From: Saccoglossus kowalevskii
Lineage: Eukaryota; Hemichordata; Enteropneusta; Harrimaniidae
Direction of reading: 5' to 3'
NCBI RefSeq assembly: GCF_000003605.2
Contig: NW_003106593.1
Location: forward strand, 343,626 to 365,320
Length of the DNA: 21,695 bases
Shown here: positions 10,201 to 18,708 of the stretch, one piece after another
Numbering within the stretch: the stretch's first letter is position 1
Layout of the letters: each line of letters starts with the position of its first letter
The notes under the pieces: generated by a model
What the model saw: the letters and a program-made list of their open reading frames with translations, nothing else
What the model was told of the DNA's origin: nothing
The model's database searches: none
Translations under genes and position numbers: made by a program

Positions 10201-11861
10201 TACTTCAGAGCAAATATGGTGTTTTCAATATAGCAAAGAAACAGCATGTACATATGAGCAGCAGACACAGTGGTAAGCCAGTGTGTGGTAAATTCATTAT
10301 TATTGGCAACCATTCAATTTTAATATCTTCTTTTCTTGCAGTTAGAGCACATTGCTAGATTAAGAGCTGAAAATAGAATGTTACAAACAGATATCAATTG
10401 TATGTCAAAAGAAGTTGAAGTCATAGCCAATGAGAACGGTAAGTACCGTACATGGAAGATTTACAATGGTTCTGAGAATTGTCCGGACAGTCACTTAGCA
10501 AGATGACACTTCGGTTTTTGTCCAATATAGACTTGGCGGTGCTTTTCAATCGACATCTGCGCAGTTTAGTTCATTCCAGCAGTTTTTTTCAAAATAATAT
10601 GCGTTCTTGAATCACATAGTTATTGAATATGTACACTATATTGTAGATTAGCAAATTATCATGTTTACAATCCCTATAAAATAGTAGATCTAACACATCA
10701 CGCTATCATTCAGAAGGCCCTGTCAAGTAAAAGCTTGCAAGCCATCTTGCTGACTGTTTGTACAAATAATTTTCAGAACCACTGTAACATGAGCTCAGAG
10801 ACGCTTGTTGCTTGCAAACAGCCATTAACCATTAGGCGATCATGATTTTGATAATTTATACCACCTTGTCTCACATTGCTAAGGTTTTGGTCAGCCAATC
10901 AAATTTTCATTTTGAATAGCTTAATGAATAGTCAATTTATCGCATATGCAGAGTGGTATATTCTGTACTTTAACTTATACATGTATTTCATGCTATAACC
11001 AGGTTATGAAATATAACCACGGACATTTTAGAACTCCATTCATGATGGCCGTGGTGTAGTATTGTAACAGACTGGATAACATTCATTATTTCTTGACAGA
11101 TGCTGAACAGAGTAGTAGTTTTTATGGAAATTTTACAACTGGTGCTCCTGGTCCAGTTCCGCCCAAACCACCAAGTGAGTATACTCATGTGTAATTAAAT
11201 TGTTTGACAGAGTGAAACAAACAAATTTGTCACGCCTTTATTCTTGCATGGCTTACATTGGATATCATTGGCCGGGTAAAGCTATTTTTTCATGAATGAA
11301 AGTTATAATAAGTGGCCCAACATATGAAATTGACAGAGTAATTTGCATATTCACACAGACTTGTGTTAATGGTGTCTAATAGAGATAATACAGAGATGTG
11401 GTGTTACACGTCTTATTGATCTATACTCAGTAGCATCACGAACATAAAATCATTTTTCTTTTAGCATTAAGAGTAGTCTGTGTTATTTTCTAAAAATCAT
11501 GACTGCAAAATAATACTTGCGGCATTTACATCGATATTAGATCTTCTTAGAAAGGATGATCAGCCAGAGTACATCCTTATGTATTTTTATGTATAGTGTA
11601 AGTATGGATGAATTTATTTACTGTATACATGTAGTAATCAATGTTCTCTCACTTCTCACAGCACCGTCAAAATCTGCCCATTCGATGATACCACCAGCAC
11701 GACCACCTCCACCGTTGCCAGCGAAAAAACCGCCGCCGCCACCACCAGTCAAGACGTCAGACCCTGATGAAGGACAACAGTGGAGCTGCGTGCATTGTAC
11801 TTTTTTAAATCATCCCGCGTTGGACAAATGTGAAACGTGTGAAATGCCACGGGTTGTGTAG
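5794..11861 (+). CDS. TAB2/TAB3-like TAK1-binding adaptor, 3' five exons (5' partial)
   Basis: In animals TAB2/TAB3 proteins bind K63-linked ubiquitin chains and bring the kinase TAK1 (MAP3K7) to receptor complexes in NF-kB and MAPK signalling in the cytoplasm. Here five exons (5794-7294, 9024-9172, 10342-10438, 11100-11174, 11662-11861) join with phases 1, 0, 1, 1 into 673 codons plus TAG. Order of domains: second half of a CUE domain (residues 1-23), a low-complexity Q/S/P/Y-rich linker (about 40-480), a coiled coil (about 501-580) including [13 protein letters not shown], a VPPKPP motif, a proline run, and a C-terminal NZF finger (648-673). Vertebrate TAB2 has the same order and about 693 residues, so only about 35 N-terminal residues are missing. 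Donors are GTAAAG, GTACGT, GTAAGT and GTGAGT, and every acceptor ends in AG. TAB2 and TAB3 arose within vertebrates, so this is best called the single invertebrate TAB2/3 gene. Splice joins are predicted by eye. Confidence 0.93.
6166..6189 (+). repeat. In-frame (CAA)8 polyglutamine microsatellite
   Basis: Eight consecutive CAA codons follow CAG CAG CAG AAT CGA, giving a glutamine-rich run in the disordered linker of the TAB-like protein. A pure CAA tract can vary in length between individuals while staying in frame. Confidence 0.9.
7351..7905. repeat. 38-bp minisatellite, about 15 copies
   Basis: The core GGTGTTCAGTTTAGACAGG recurs at a strict 38-bp period. The GTTCAG marker falls at 7355, 7393, 7431, 7469, 7507 (changed to GTTCAT), 7545, 7583 and so on to 7849, with a last degenerate copy near 7888. 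The unit continues with TTTC(A/T)CTGTAT(C/T)AGTCTCT. A degenerate partial copy sits at 7317-7350, so the repeat starts within about 25-55 nt of the exon A donor. Copies differ at few sites, suggesting recent expansion or homogenisation. Confidence 0.95.
8138..8199. promoter_or_regulatory. Pair of perfect CRE palindromes (TGACGTCA)
   Basis: TGACGTCA occurs at 8138-8145 and again at 8192-8199, 54 bp apart, within the intron. This 8-bp palindrome is the full consensus cAMP response element bound by CREB/ATF bZIP dimers in animals. Two full sites this close are unlikely by chance in AT-rich DNA, so an intronic enhancer or internal promoter is possible. Occupancy is unproven. Confidence 0.35.
9024..9172 (+). 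CDS. TAB-like exon B: first part of TAK1-binding coiled coil
   Basis: The exon is 149 nt, enters in phase 1 and leaves in phase 0 at AAGG/GTACGT. With the last base of exon A it codes [18 protein letters not shown] and continues as a charged heptad-like helix ending near SSQLPR. Human TAB2 has ALLVHQKARMERL at the same place. In TAB2/TAB3 this helix mediates TAK1 association. The frame is open upstream of 9024, but the TAG acceptor and family alignment set the start. Confidence 0.92.
9541..9576. repeat. Short telomere-like CCCTAN tract
   Basis: The tract reads as CCCTAT, CCCTAT, CCCTAA, CCCTA, CCCCTA and CCCTCC in a row, close to the animal telomere repeat (CCCTAA)n. At about six imperfect units it is only a vestigial interstitial telomere-like tract. 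It ends in CCAG and could also act as a pyrimidine tract. Confidence 0.5.
9971..10157. mobile_element. TA-flanked foldback element (MITE), 187 bp with ~37-bp terminal inverted repeats
   Basis: The left end starts TACTGTAAAATAATTTATTT and continues through GGAATTAATTTT. The reverse complement of the right end starts TACTGTAAAATACTTTATTT and continues through GGAATTAATTTT. The arms match over about 37 bp with only a few differences. TA at both outer ends fits a TA target-site duplication, as in Tc1/mariner-derived MITEs. The terminus resembles that at 1515. It ends 184 bp before exon C. Confidence 0.75.
10342..10438 (+). CDS. TAB-like exon C: second part of coiled coil
   Basis: The exon is 97 nt, between TTTCTTGCAG and AACG/GTAAGT, entering in phase 0 and leaving in phase 1. 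It codes [20 protein letters not shown] followed by [12 protein letters not shown]. This matches the human TAB2 stretch with RQLQIDIDCLTKEIDLFQ. It completes the TAK1-binding coiled coil. It has no ATG-based open frame of its own and is recognised by frame, splice sites and family similarity. Confidence 0.9.
10439..11099 (+). other. Intron between exons C and D
   Basis: The intron runs from GTAAGT to the TTCTTGACAG acceptor, 661 bp, phase 1. Apart from an isolated CCAAT motif near 10895 I see no structured repeat or gene in it. Confidence 0.85.
11100..11174 (+). CDS. TAB-like exon D: linker with VPPKPP motif
   Basis: The exon is 75 nt, between TTGACAG and CCAA/GTGAGT, phase 1 in and out. With flanking bases it codes [18 protein letters not shown] and then PVPPKPP. 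Human TAB2 has FYDNIGFVGPVPPKPK between its coiled coil and NZF, so the position and motif agree. Because 75 is a multiple of three, skipping this exon would keep the frame, which makes it a possible cassette exon. Confidence 0.88.
11175..11661 (+). other. Intron between exons D and E
   Basis: The intron runs from GTGAGT to the CTTCTCACAG acceptor, 487 bp, phase 1. I see no other feature. An in-frame extension upstream of exon E reads through the acceptor and is not considered coding. Confidence 0.85.
11662..11861 (+). CDS. TAB-like exon E: proline-rich stretch and C-terminal NZF ubiquitin-binding finger
   Basis: The terminal exon is 200 nt and ends in TAG at 11859-11861. It codes a proline-rich stretch ([15 protein letters not shown]) and then the NZF (RanBP2-type) finger starting WSCVHC and continuing [17 protein letters not shown]. 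Spacing is W-x-C-x2-C-x10-C-x2-C, the NZF consensus. The Thr-Phe pair after the second cysteine, which in TAB2/TAB3 contacts ubiquitin, is kept. Human TAB2 ends with nearly the same finger and MPRHF. All four zinc ligands are present, so specific recognition of K63-linked chains is expected from the family. Confidence 0.96.
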
Positions 11862-11872
11862 GTGCTAAAGTT

Positions 11873-11984
11873 GACCAATCACAACTTAGCCAGGATGTTT
11901 TTTTTTAGCCAATCATGGAACTTGAACTACAGACTAAGTCACTGTGATTGGTTGCTGAATTTTGACAGTTACACTTGATTGGTT
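11873..11984. promoter_or_regulatory. Cluster of four NF-Y-type CCAAT boxes
   Basis: GACCAATCAC (core 11875-11879) and AGCCAATCAT (11909-11913) face one way. GTGATTGGTTG (11947-11951) and TTGATTGGTTG (11978-11982) face the other. Each matches the NF-Y preference around CCAAT, and spacing is 34, 38 and 31 bp. They sit within 125 bp after the stop codon, where a promoter is unexpected; alternatively the inverted pairs may fold as a hairpin in the 3' UTR. Confidence 0.35.
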
Positions 11985-12450
11985 GAGTAATCACATCAGT
12001 AATTTTTTAAAAAAAAGTCTTACTTCTGGTATTCTTCACTGGAAGTTTTTAATAAGATTTCCTTAATATTTCAATCATGTAAAAAAGGAAAGAAATTTTA
12101 CATCTATGTTTGTAGACAAATCTGAAATTTGAGTTCAAATTTGTAAGTAGTATTTTTCTATTAATGACAAGTTGTTGACTGAGTATCCTAGGCCTTGACT
12201 GTCAGTATTTGCCATCTGAATGAGCATTGTTTTTTATAATTCATATTTGTATATGCTATAAAACAATACAATTAGGGGAATTTGTAAATATTCTTCATAT
12301 TCCTTGTGAATGTTGACTGCACAATGCTAAATAATGCATCAAAGTCCAATTCCTCTAATTGTCCCAATATGAAATGTGTATTCAGAATTGCACATTCTCT
12401 AACTAATTAACTTATATGTAATTAAACTATGTTAGCTCTATATTTACAAA

Positions 12451-12456
12451 AATAAA
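12451..12456 (+). terminator. Candidate poly(A) signal AATAAA for the TAB-like gene
   Basis: This is the first AATAAA downstream of the TAG. It lies in AT-rich sequence with a mildly G/T-containing stretch about 30 nt further on. Position supports it, but no transcript data are available. Confidence 0.35.
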
Positions 12457-13342
12457 TAGTAAATTTATACATTTAATGAATTATGTTATCAGCAAGGGTT
12501 GCAAGTTAGATAAAGGCAAGTCTTTGCACCACTACCATGTCTCAGGAATTTATCCAGTATAGACTGTTGTCATAGCAACATCATCTAGCTCAATATTTGC
12601 GGTCTATATAAATTTCTACCGCAGTCTCTGTTCTGCTTTTTAGTGGGTAAAGGCAGAAGTGGAGCAACAACTTGAATAGTAGATCTATCCACGTTCCAAG
12701 GTCTCTACAGAAAACGTGTTGTATCAGTGTACAATTAACACATTTGACCATGAATTTGATTGAAAATTGTGTCATCATATGCATTGCTGGTCTGTAATAT
12801 AGAAACATGCTTACATAGTTTGTTGGCCTTTTTTATTGATATGCAATTATTTGGAAAATCCATTTTGTGTGATTCAACTGCAACTCTGCTCCTCAGAGGT
12901 CGTGGACATTGATGTGAGATACCGTCACTATAGTCATAGTGGTATAACCTAATAAAATTTGTATTTGATTGCATTAATACATGGAAATGTGCATATAATC
13001 CTGGCTTGTGTTTTCACTTCTTTTATTTGATATATAATCAAAAATACATCGCAGGTGATAACGAATACTAGTGCAGCACGAAATATTTTTAGTTATTGAA
13101 TCCATGACTAATTCAGATGGCAATTTCGCTGTTTTTCAGACCTAGGTTTTAGGTTGTTAATAGAAATACTTTGGGAATTGTGCATATGATTAGTGTTTGC
13201 TTCCGTAACATGGTTCTTAATAAGTTATACACTTTCATTTACAACAACAAAAAACAATTTATGTTTTTTTATGATTTATTTTTTTCAGTGACTGCCTTCT
13301 CCATATTTATAGGAAATGTGTATATTCATGTTATTGTCTGTT

Positions 13343-13390
13343 AAGCAAGCAAGCAAGCACAGACGGAAGGAGGGAGAGAGGGAGGGTGGG
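13343..13390. repeat. AAGC microsatellite plus polypurine tract
   Basis: Four AAGC units (13343-13358) are followed by a G/A-only run containing GGAGGGAGAGAGGGAGGG. Such mirror-like polypurine DNA can form triplex structure, but no function is indicated. Confidence 0.6.
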
Positions 13391-13689
13391 CTGAGTGCCA
13401 TTTGATACATTATAAAATGGGTGTACCCAACTGTTTTTCCTCAAAACTTGCATTTGTAAGGTTTCATCATCCTTGGATGACAAGATAATAGTATGTGATG
13501 AAATTCTCGGTGAAATCACACACAGTGCAAGGGTAGTTCCTTGCAAGTTCAAGAAATTAGCAAGCTTATTGGACATGGAATTCTATTGAAGAAACACATT
13601 CTGTAAATATGCAAAAACAAACTACAACCGGAGATGGACACTAACAAATTATTTTCCAGACTTGTTAACTTGCATTTGTATTTTTCTAG

Positions 13690-13941
13690 AAATGTTCAAT
13701 TGTCACGATCAGTTTGACCTTCAGTGTATTCTCAGGGGTGGAGCCAAGTCACAATACGTTCTGTGCTACTATGACGTGCACCCACTGTACAATGTATTTC
13801 TATGGGGTCTGCGCCAGCTGTTGTAGAACACTGGTCGAAGAGCCGGTGAAAGTCGAGAAAAGAGCACAAACTCAACTATCAGACGTTCTTGAACAACCAA
13901 ATTTATATAAAAATGTCTGGATGTTGTTCCCAATAATATAA
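13690..13941 (+). pseudogene. Weak orphan exon or relic with a C-x2-C-x7-C-x2-C motif
   Basis: A good acceptor (ATTTTTCTAG) precedes an open frame of 83 codons ending in TAA at 13939-13941. It includes TCTHCTMYFYGVCASCC, whose cysteines are spaced like a small zinc-binding knuckle, followed by a charged segment RTLVEEPVKVEKRAQTQ. The stretch looks less AT-rich than its flanks. Against a real exon: there is no ATG, no strong donor, and another frame of the same stretch is also open for about 45 codons from the ATG at 13692 to a TAG near 13830. I do not recognise the family. It could be a relic of a mobile element, a terminal exon of an unseen transcript, or chance. Confidence 0.22.
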
Positions 13942-15191
13942 CCACATTTGCATACCCCTGTTTCGTTCTCTAATGTATATGAATCCAATTACAAATGCTT
14001 ATTTGATTATTCATGGTGCTACAGCTGCTGTAATTAAAAGTGTCAGTTGTTGCATCACGTCATGTGGGTCCCATGTAACATGAAATTTGAGTACACTGAT
14101 ACACTTCAAATAAATACCAAGGAAATGTACTATGGATAGGTTGACTTTATGTTTGTTTATTTCCTATTTATATGTCCAATATTAAGATTTATAACATTAC
14201 CCCTGGAATCAAACCCTCCCTCTGACCCTCTATCAAAAGTGCATTCTCTGTTCATACTGAAATATTCTTGAAAAAAGCCGTGTAATCTGTGCTAGGTACC
14301 ATACAACCTATAGCAATAATAGAGATAATAAAAATAGAGCCTTTGGCCAACCCATGCCTGACTGGATAGTTCTTGAATTTACCACACTATACACCTCATG
14401 TATGTGACAAGACTTTCAGCCTGTTTAGTCAGTGCCTTCTTCGGATGTATGCTATTTGTTTCTTTGTTCATTATTCATTATTTATACATGCATACAGACC
14501 TTGCCTTTCCAAAACAAAATGTAAATCTTGTGGTTGATTTCTGCTAAGTAACAGGAGCTATACTTAATGATTGGTTAGTCTTTGCCATGTGACTTATGTT
14601 AATTGATATTCAGATATGGAAGATGTATAGCCCCATCGCTGACTAATGTATTACATTATTTCTTTTTTTTCTTACATAATGTTATGTACTTTTCTACTTT
14701 AAATGCAGTTTGTTTTGACATCAAAACAACACATGTTGTATATGGAATAGGCTATCAAAGCAAGAGGTGATAAAAAAAACTTGTTTATGTCTATGTATAA
14801 ATGTTGTTTTTTTATGAATACTTCTATTATTTGTAGATTTTCTCTTATGTCTAATACTCGATAAATCAAATCTCAGTCGCTAAGGGTCTTTCACAAGAAG
14901 CAAGAATGAAAGGGCTCCTACATGGCAAGGTCAAGCCAGTGTCCAACATGTTATAAATTGTTTGCTAATTATCATTCTTTTAATAATTTCTCTAAGCTTT
15001 TTTATTTCTCCTCATTGCTTGGTAGTCCCTTGGTAGTTTTTAAAGAGGCTCTGAGGCATACAAATTTTCTACTGCATAATATTTATATTTTTAAACAAAT
15101 TTCTGTATTTGTTATGGTCTCCTGACTTTCTCTGTATGCAGAGAATTGTATCTAAAACATGACGTAATGCCCTGTGATTGCTTCTTGTGAA

Positions 15192-15254
15192 TGCGCCCTC
15201 TATGGTTACTGATTATGTGGTGGATGGTGCCCTCTATAGTTACTGAAATGTGGA
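15192..15254. repeat. 34-bp direct duplication
   Basis: GCCCTCTATGGTTACTGA at 15195 and GCCCTCTATAGTTACTGA at 15229 are adjacent near-identical copies, each followed by a related ATGTGG. This is a simple local duplication. Confidence 0.6.
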
Positions 15255-16713
15255 TCAAATGACCAACTGATAAATCCTAGCTGTTTAACCGCTTAGTACT
15301 AAATTTACACTTTTGTTAAAATTTGAAATAAAATGACATCAGAATTCATGTTGTATTGTTTCATTTTGTCTCGTATAAATCAGAATAGTTAAGTGCATGC
15401 ATAGTCTTTAAAATTATTTCAGCGTTGGCTCTAGAGTTAAAATATATTTTTTAGTGTGACCACTAAATCCTACTAAAAAAAGGTGAAAAACTCAAAGTAT
15501 TTTACACTAAGTAGATATAACCAAAAAAAAACAAAATCTTAGCCAGTCAAGGTTAACTTTAATACTTACCCTGGCTGTGGTTTATTGAATTTCAATGAAA
15601 TTGGCTACAGTGCTCAAGCTGGGTTCAGATTCGTGCATATCAATTACCTAATTTGCATGGTAGTAAACTATAGGTTTTTTCTGGATATATCTGGAATCGA
15701 TTTCTTCCACTCATCTGCAACAAATTATATACCCACAATGCACCATTCAAATTAAACTTAAACTCTGCATAGCTCCTGTGAGAGTACAGAATATTCACAA
15801 GCGTTGTTTTTTATATAAAAAAAAGCGTATCTAGGAAATGAATGTGCACAACAGTCACTGAAGAAGCAACGGCAAAAGAGGTTAGGATCATCAGTCTGCA
15901 GATGTTCTGCACTGAAGTACCATGACGACCAAACAAGTACATGCATATTTTCATTGGAAACTTGTTCTTTTAATTAAAGCAAGAGAGGTCATCACCTGGG
16001 CATGCGTGGAAATTGAGTCCCAAGCGACGATAACATGCTCTAAAAACCCAAAGGCTCATGGGTAGACGCTTGTTAGTAAACAGTGTCATGCTATGGCCAT
16101 CCGACGCTTTCAATTTTTACACAAGCAAGGACCAGGCTTCTAGCCAGCCATCTGTCTGTCATTTTAGACAGGTACTCCACAAATTCCATTTGACAGGTAA
16201 ACCTGTCTTTTTAGTAAGTTTCCTATAATATCAAAATAACCATAAATATTCAACAATATGGCTGCAGACCAGCAACTGCTATTTTTTATTTCGATATAAA
16301 GTTTCAAGAAAAGCACCAACCCTGGCACGGACTTTTTCAAATTTGGACAAAGTTCACATTTACATGCCTAGATGAGTAGATCACATAAACAATAGCATTT
16401 TAAAAGTTTGGTTGAAACCAATTCCAAGCACATGTCTAATTATAACTAAACCTATCTAATCACAGTAGCATATCAGTGGATGACAAGATACACATGTAAC
16501 AAATTTTCTTAAAAATAGAAAAACAAAATATTTTTTTTTTATCTGGGCACAGAAAAAAAAAATACAGAAAAGCTTTCCAAACACCAAGAGATTTTCTCCA
16601 TTAGGTGATCATTGCTTGAGCAAACGTATCCAGGTTTCTGTACATTACAGAGTGATTTTAAAGTTTTACTTTTGTAAAGTGGAAAATAGCATATCCCGAT
16701 TCATACATATTAA

Positions 16714-16719
16714 TTTATT
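16714..16719 (-). terminator. Candidate poly(A) signal for the zinc-finger gene
   Basis: TTTATT on the + strand reads AATAAA on the minus strand, about 365 nt beyond the stop at 17083. It is the nearest canonical hexamer I found downstream of that stop, but position alone is weak support. Confidence 0.25.
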
Positions 16720-17082
16720 ATACATTAATATATTTGTCTTCGTGCAGGTTGTAAACTGCTATGCAGAGAGTAAATCAGTGCAGTTGTATTCATATGCAGA
16801 GTGTCAAGACAACCGTACATAACAAGACTTGTGTGATAATAGCGGTAACAATGGGAGGAATGATCTGGGTTAGTTTCAAACTGACGTGTGCGATGATGAG
16901 AAGAAATATCCCATTATTTTCTGACCTTGCATATCCTGTTTGTACCCTATTTCAGAAAACATGAATGAAATACATCATAAAAAATACAATACAGTTACCG
17001 TAGCGTGTTTACATTTGTGCAAAATATATACTTTATATAATGCTTAAATAGTTATTGATGTGTGTACTAGCATGGAATTTCA

Positions 17083-18708
17083 CTACAACAAAAAATTAAC
17101 TTTGAACATTTCCACACTGTCAATATTTTCAGTCTCTTTTCTTACTTTCAAAAATTCTAATGAAATAGGCAATCCAGCATGCAAAGTATAAAATGCGTTA
17201 TTTCGGTTTCTCGCTATATTAGTATTTCTCTGAATGATGTTATCAGTTGATGTGAGAAATCTTTCATATTCGTTGAAGAGAAAACATTCATGACCTGCGT
17301 TTTTAAAGTTCTTCTCGCATTCCTCATCTTCAAGTGTTCCTATCTGATGTTTCAAGCTAAAGTTATTTTCATATTGTTGAACATGTAGAGGCTCGTCCTC
17401 AGTATTATGATGCGTTTGTACATGTCGTTTGAATGTACATGATCGAATAAAGCTCTTCTGACATTGTAAGCATTGGAATGGCTTCTTACCAGTATGTGTT
17501 ACCATGTGCTTTTTTAGTTGACTTGACCAGCTAAAACTCATCTTACACAGCTGACAATGATGAGGTTTCACACCAGTATGTACTCGCATATGTTGTTTTA
17601 ATGTATGCGATCGAATAAAGCTTTTCTGACATTGTAAGCACTGAAATGGATTCTTACCAGTATGTGTTACCATGTGCTCTTTTAATTGACTTGACCAGCT
17701 AAAACTCATCTTGCACAGCTGACAATGATGAGGTTTATCACCAGTATGTACTCGCATATGTTGTTTTAATGTATGCGATCGATTAAAGCTCTTCTGACAT
17801 TGTAAGCACTGAAATGGATTCTTACCAGTATGTGTTACCATGTGCTCTTTTAGTTGACTTGACCAGCTAAAACTCATCTTGCACAGCTGACAATGATGAG
17901 GTTTATCACCAGTATGTACTCGCATATGTTGTTTTAATGTATGCAATCTAATAAAACACTTCTGACATTCTTGGCAATGAAATGGTTTATCTCTAGTATG
18001 TGATGTCATGTGTTCCTTCAGCAGACTTGGCCAGCTAAAACTCTTTTCACACTGTTGGCATTGAAAAGGTGTATCACCTGTGTGCAATCGCATGTGCTGG
18101 CCTAGTTGACCTGACTCTCTGAATCTCCTCTCACATAGCTGGCAATGAAAGGGTTTTTCACCTGTATGTGTTCGCATGTGTTGTTTTAGCTGATCCGACC
18201 TGCTAAAACTCTTCTTGCACTGTTGGCATTGAAAAGGTTTATCACCTGTGTGCAATTGCATGTGCTGGCCTAGTTGACCTGACTGCCTGAATCTCCTCTC
18301 ACATAGCTGGCAATGAAAAGGTTTTTCACCTGTATGTGTTCGCATGTGCTGTTTTAGCTGACTTGGCAAACAAAACCTCTTGTCACATAATTGGCAATGA
18401 AATGGTGTATCACCGGTATGTGTTCGCATGTGCATTTTTAAACCACTTAACCAGCTAAATCTCTTCTCGCATAGCTGGCAATTAAAAAGTTTTTCTCCTT
18501 TATGTCTTTGTATGTGATTTTTTAGATGACTTGGTCTGGCAAAACTCTTTCCACATTGCTGGCAATGAAAAGCTTTTACGCCTTTATGTATTTGCATATG
18601 TTGTTTTAGATAACCTGGCAAGCTGAATCTCATTTCACATAGCGGGCAATGAAAAGGTCGATCACCTGTATCTTGTGGGCGTGATACAGTGGTTAGCATA
18701 TTTTCCAT
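17083..18708 (-). CDS. Poly-C2H2 zinc-finger protein, 15 fingers, single exon
   Basis: The ORF codes 541 residues. Fifteen tandem C2H2 fingers (C-x2-C-x12-H-x3-H) occupy residues 19-433 at an exact 28-residue period, joined by TGEKP-type linkers (TGDKP, TGKNP, TGDTP). Such arrays bind DNA in the nucleus, about three bases per finger, and usually regulate transcription or silence repeats. No KRAB, SCAN, BTB or ZAD domain is visible; the 18-residue leader is plain. The ATG at 18706-18708 has a strong context (AACATGG) and an in-frame TGA lies 24 nt upstream (18733-18735), so the ORF looks complete; a spliced 5' exon is possible because CTGCAG lies just upstream. Fingers 10-15 are three copies of one two-finger unit. 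A decayed finger (441-450) and a tail of about 90 residues follow. Stop is TAG (17083-17085). Orthology cannot be assigned. Confidence 0.93.
   Translation of the reverse strand: MENMLTTVSRPQDTGDRPFHCPLCEMRFSLPGYLKQHMQIHKGVKAFHCQQCGKSFARPSHLKNHIQRHKGEKLFNCQLCEKRFSWLSGLKMHMRTHTGDTPFHCQLCDKRFCLPSQLKQHMRTHTGEKPFHCQLCERRFRQSGQLGQHMQLHTGDKPFQCQQCKKSFSRSDQLKQHMRTHTGEKPFHCQLCERRFRESGQLGQHMRLHTGDTPFQCQQCEKSFSWPSLLKEHMTSHTRDKPFHCQECQKCFIRLHTLKQHMRVHTGDKPHHCQLCKMSFSWSSQLKEHMVTHTGKNPFQCLQCQKSFNRSHTLKQHMRVHTGDKPHHCQLCKMSFSWSSQLKEHMVTHTGKNPFQCLQCQKSFIRSHTLKQHMRVHTGVKPHHCQLCKMSFSWSSQLKKHMVTHTGKKPFQCLQCQKSFIRSCTFKRHVQTHHNTEDEPLHVQQYENNFSLKHQIGTLEDEECEKNFKNAGHECFLFNEYERFLTSTDNIIQRNTNIARNRNNAFYTLHAGLPISLEFLKVRKETENIDSVEMFKVNFLL
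17410..17898 (-). repeat. Three tandem 168-bp two-finger units (fingers 10-15)
   Basis: Within the zinc-finger ORF, a unit coding an HHCQLCKMSFSWSSQLK finger followed by an FQCLQCQKSF finger is repeated three times. On the + strand the marker CAGCTAAAACTCATCTT recurs with 168-bp spacing near 17528, 17696 and 17864. Differences between copies are few, so the duplication looks recent. Predicted contact residues (-1, 2, 3, 6) alternate W-S-Q-E/K with R-H-T-Q or R-C-T-R. Confidence 0.92.

Larger units (their letters stand above)
9173..10341 (+). other. Intron between exons B and C
   Basis: The intron runs from GTACGT to the TTTCTTGCAG acceptor, 1169 bp, phase 0. It contains a short telomere-like CCCTAN tract (9541-9576) and a TA-flanked foldback element (9971-10157). 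A 96-codon open frame follows the telomere-like tract at 9577-9867, but it has no ATG-based or splice-based support and resembles no TAB sequence. Confidence 0.85.
11862..12470 (+). other. Probable 3' UTR of the TAB-like gene
   Basis: AT-rich sequence follows the stop, with no further open frame in phase. The first canonical AATAAA is at 12451-12456, about 590 nt after the stop, so a transcript end near 12470 is the simplest prediction. Later AATAAA hexamers at 12951, 14109 and 15327 would allow longer forms. Confidence 0.4.
12471..17082. other. Interval between two convergent genes, mostly without recognisable features
   Basis: The stretch is AT-rich with only short open frames that match nothing I know. 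Contents I can name: alternative AATAAA hexamers (12951, 14109, 15327), an AAGC microsatellite with polypurine tract (13343-13390), one weak exon candidate (13690-13941), a 34-bp direct duplication (15192-15254), a TTTTTTAGT/ACTAAAAAA inverted pair around 15450-15480, and a short palindrome GACAGGTAAACCTGTC near 16192. Confidence 0.6.

Noticed and set aside
14922-15125. CPTCYKLF peptide resembling the start of a C2H2 finger
   Set aside because: No histidine pair at the right spacing and no neighbouring fingers; chance match.
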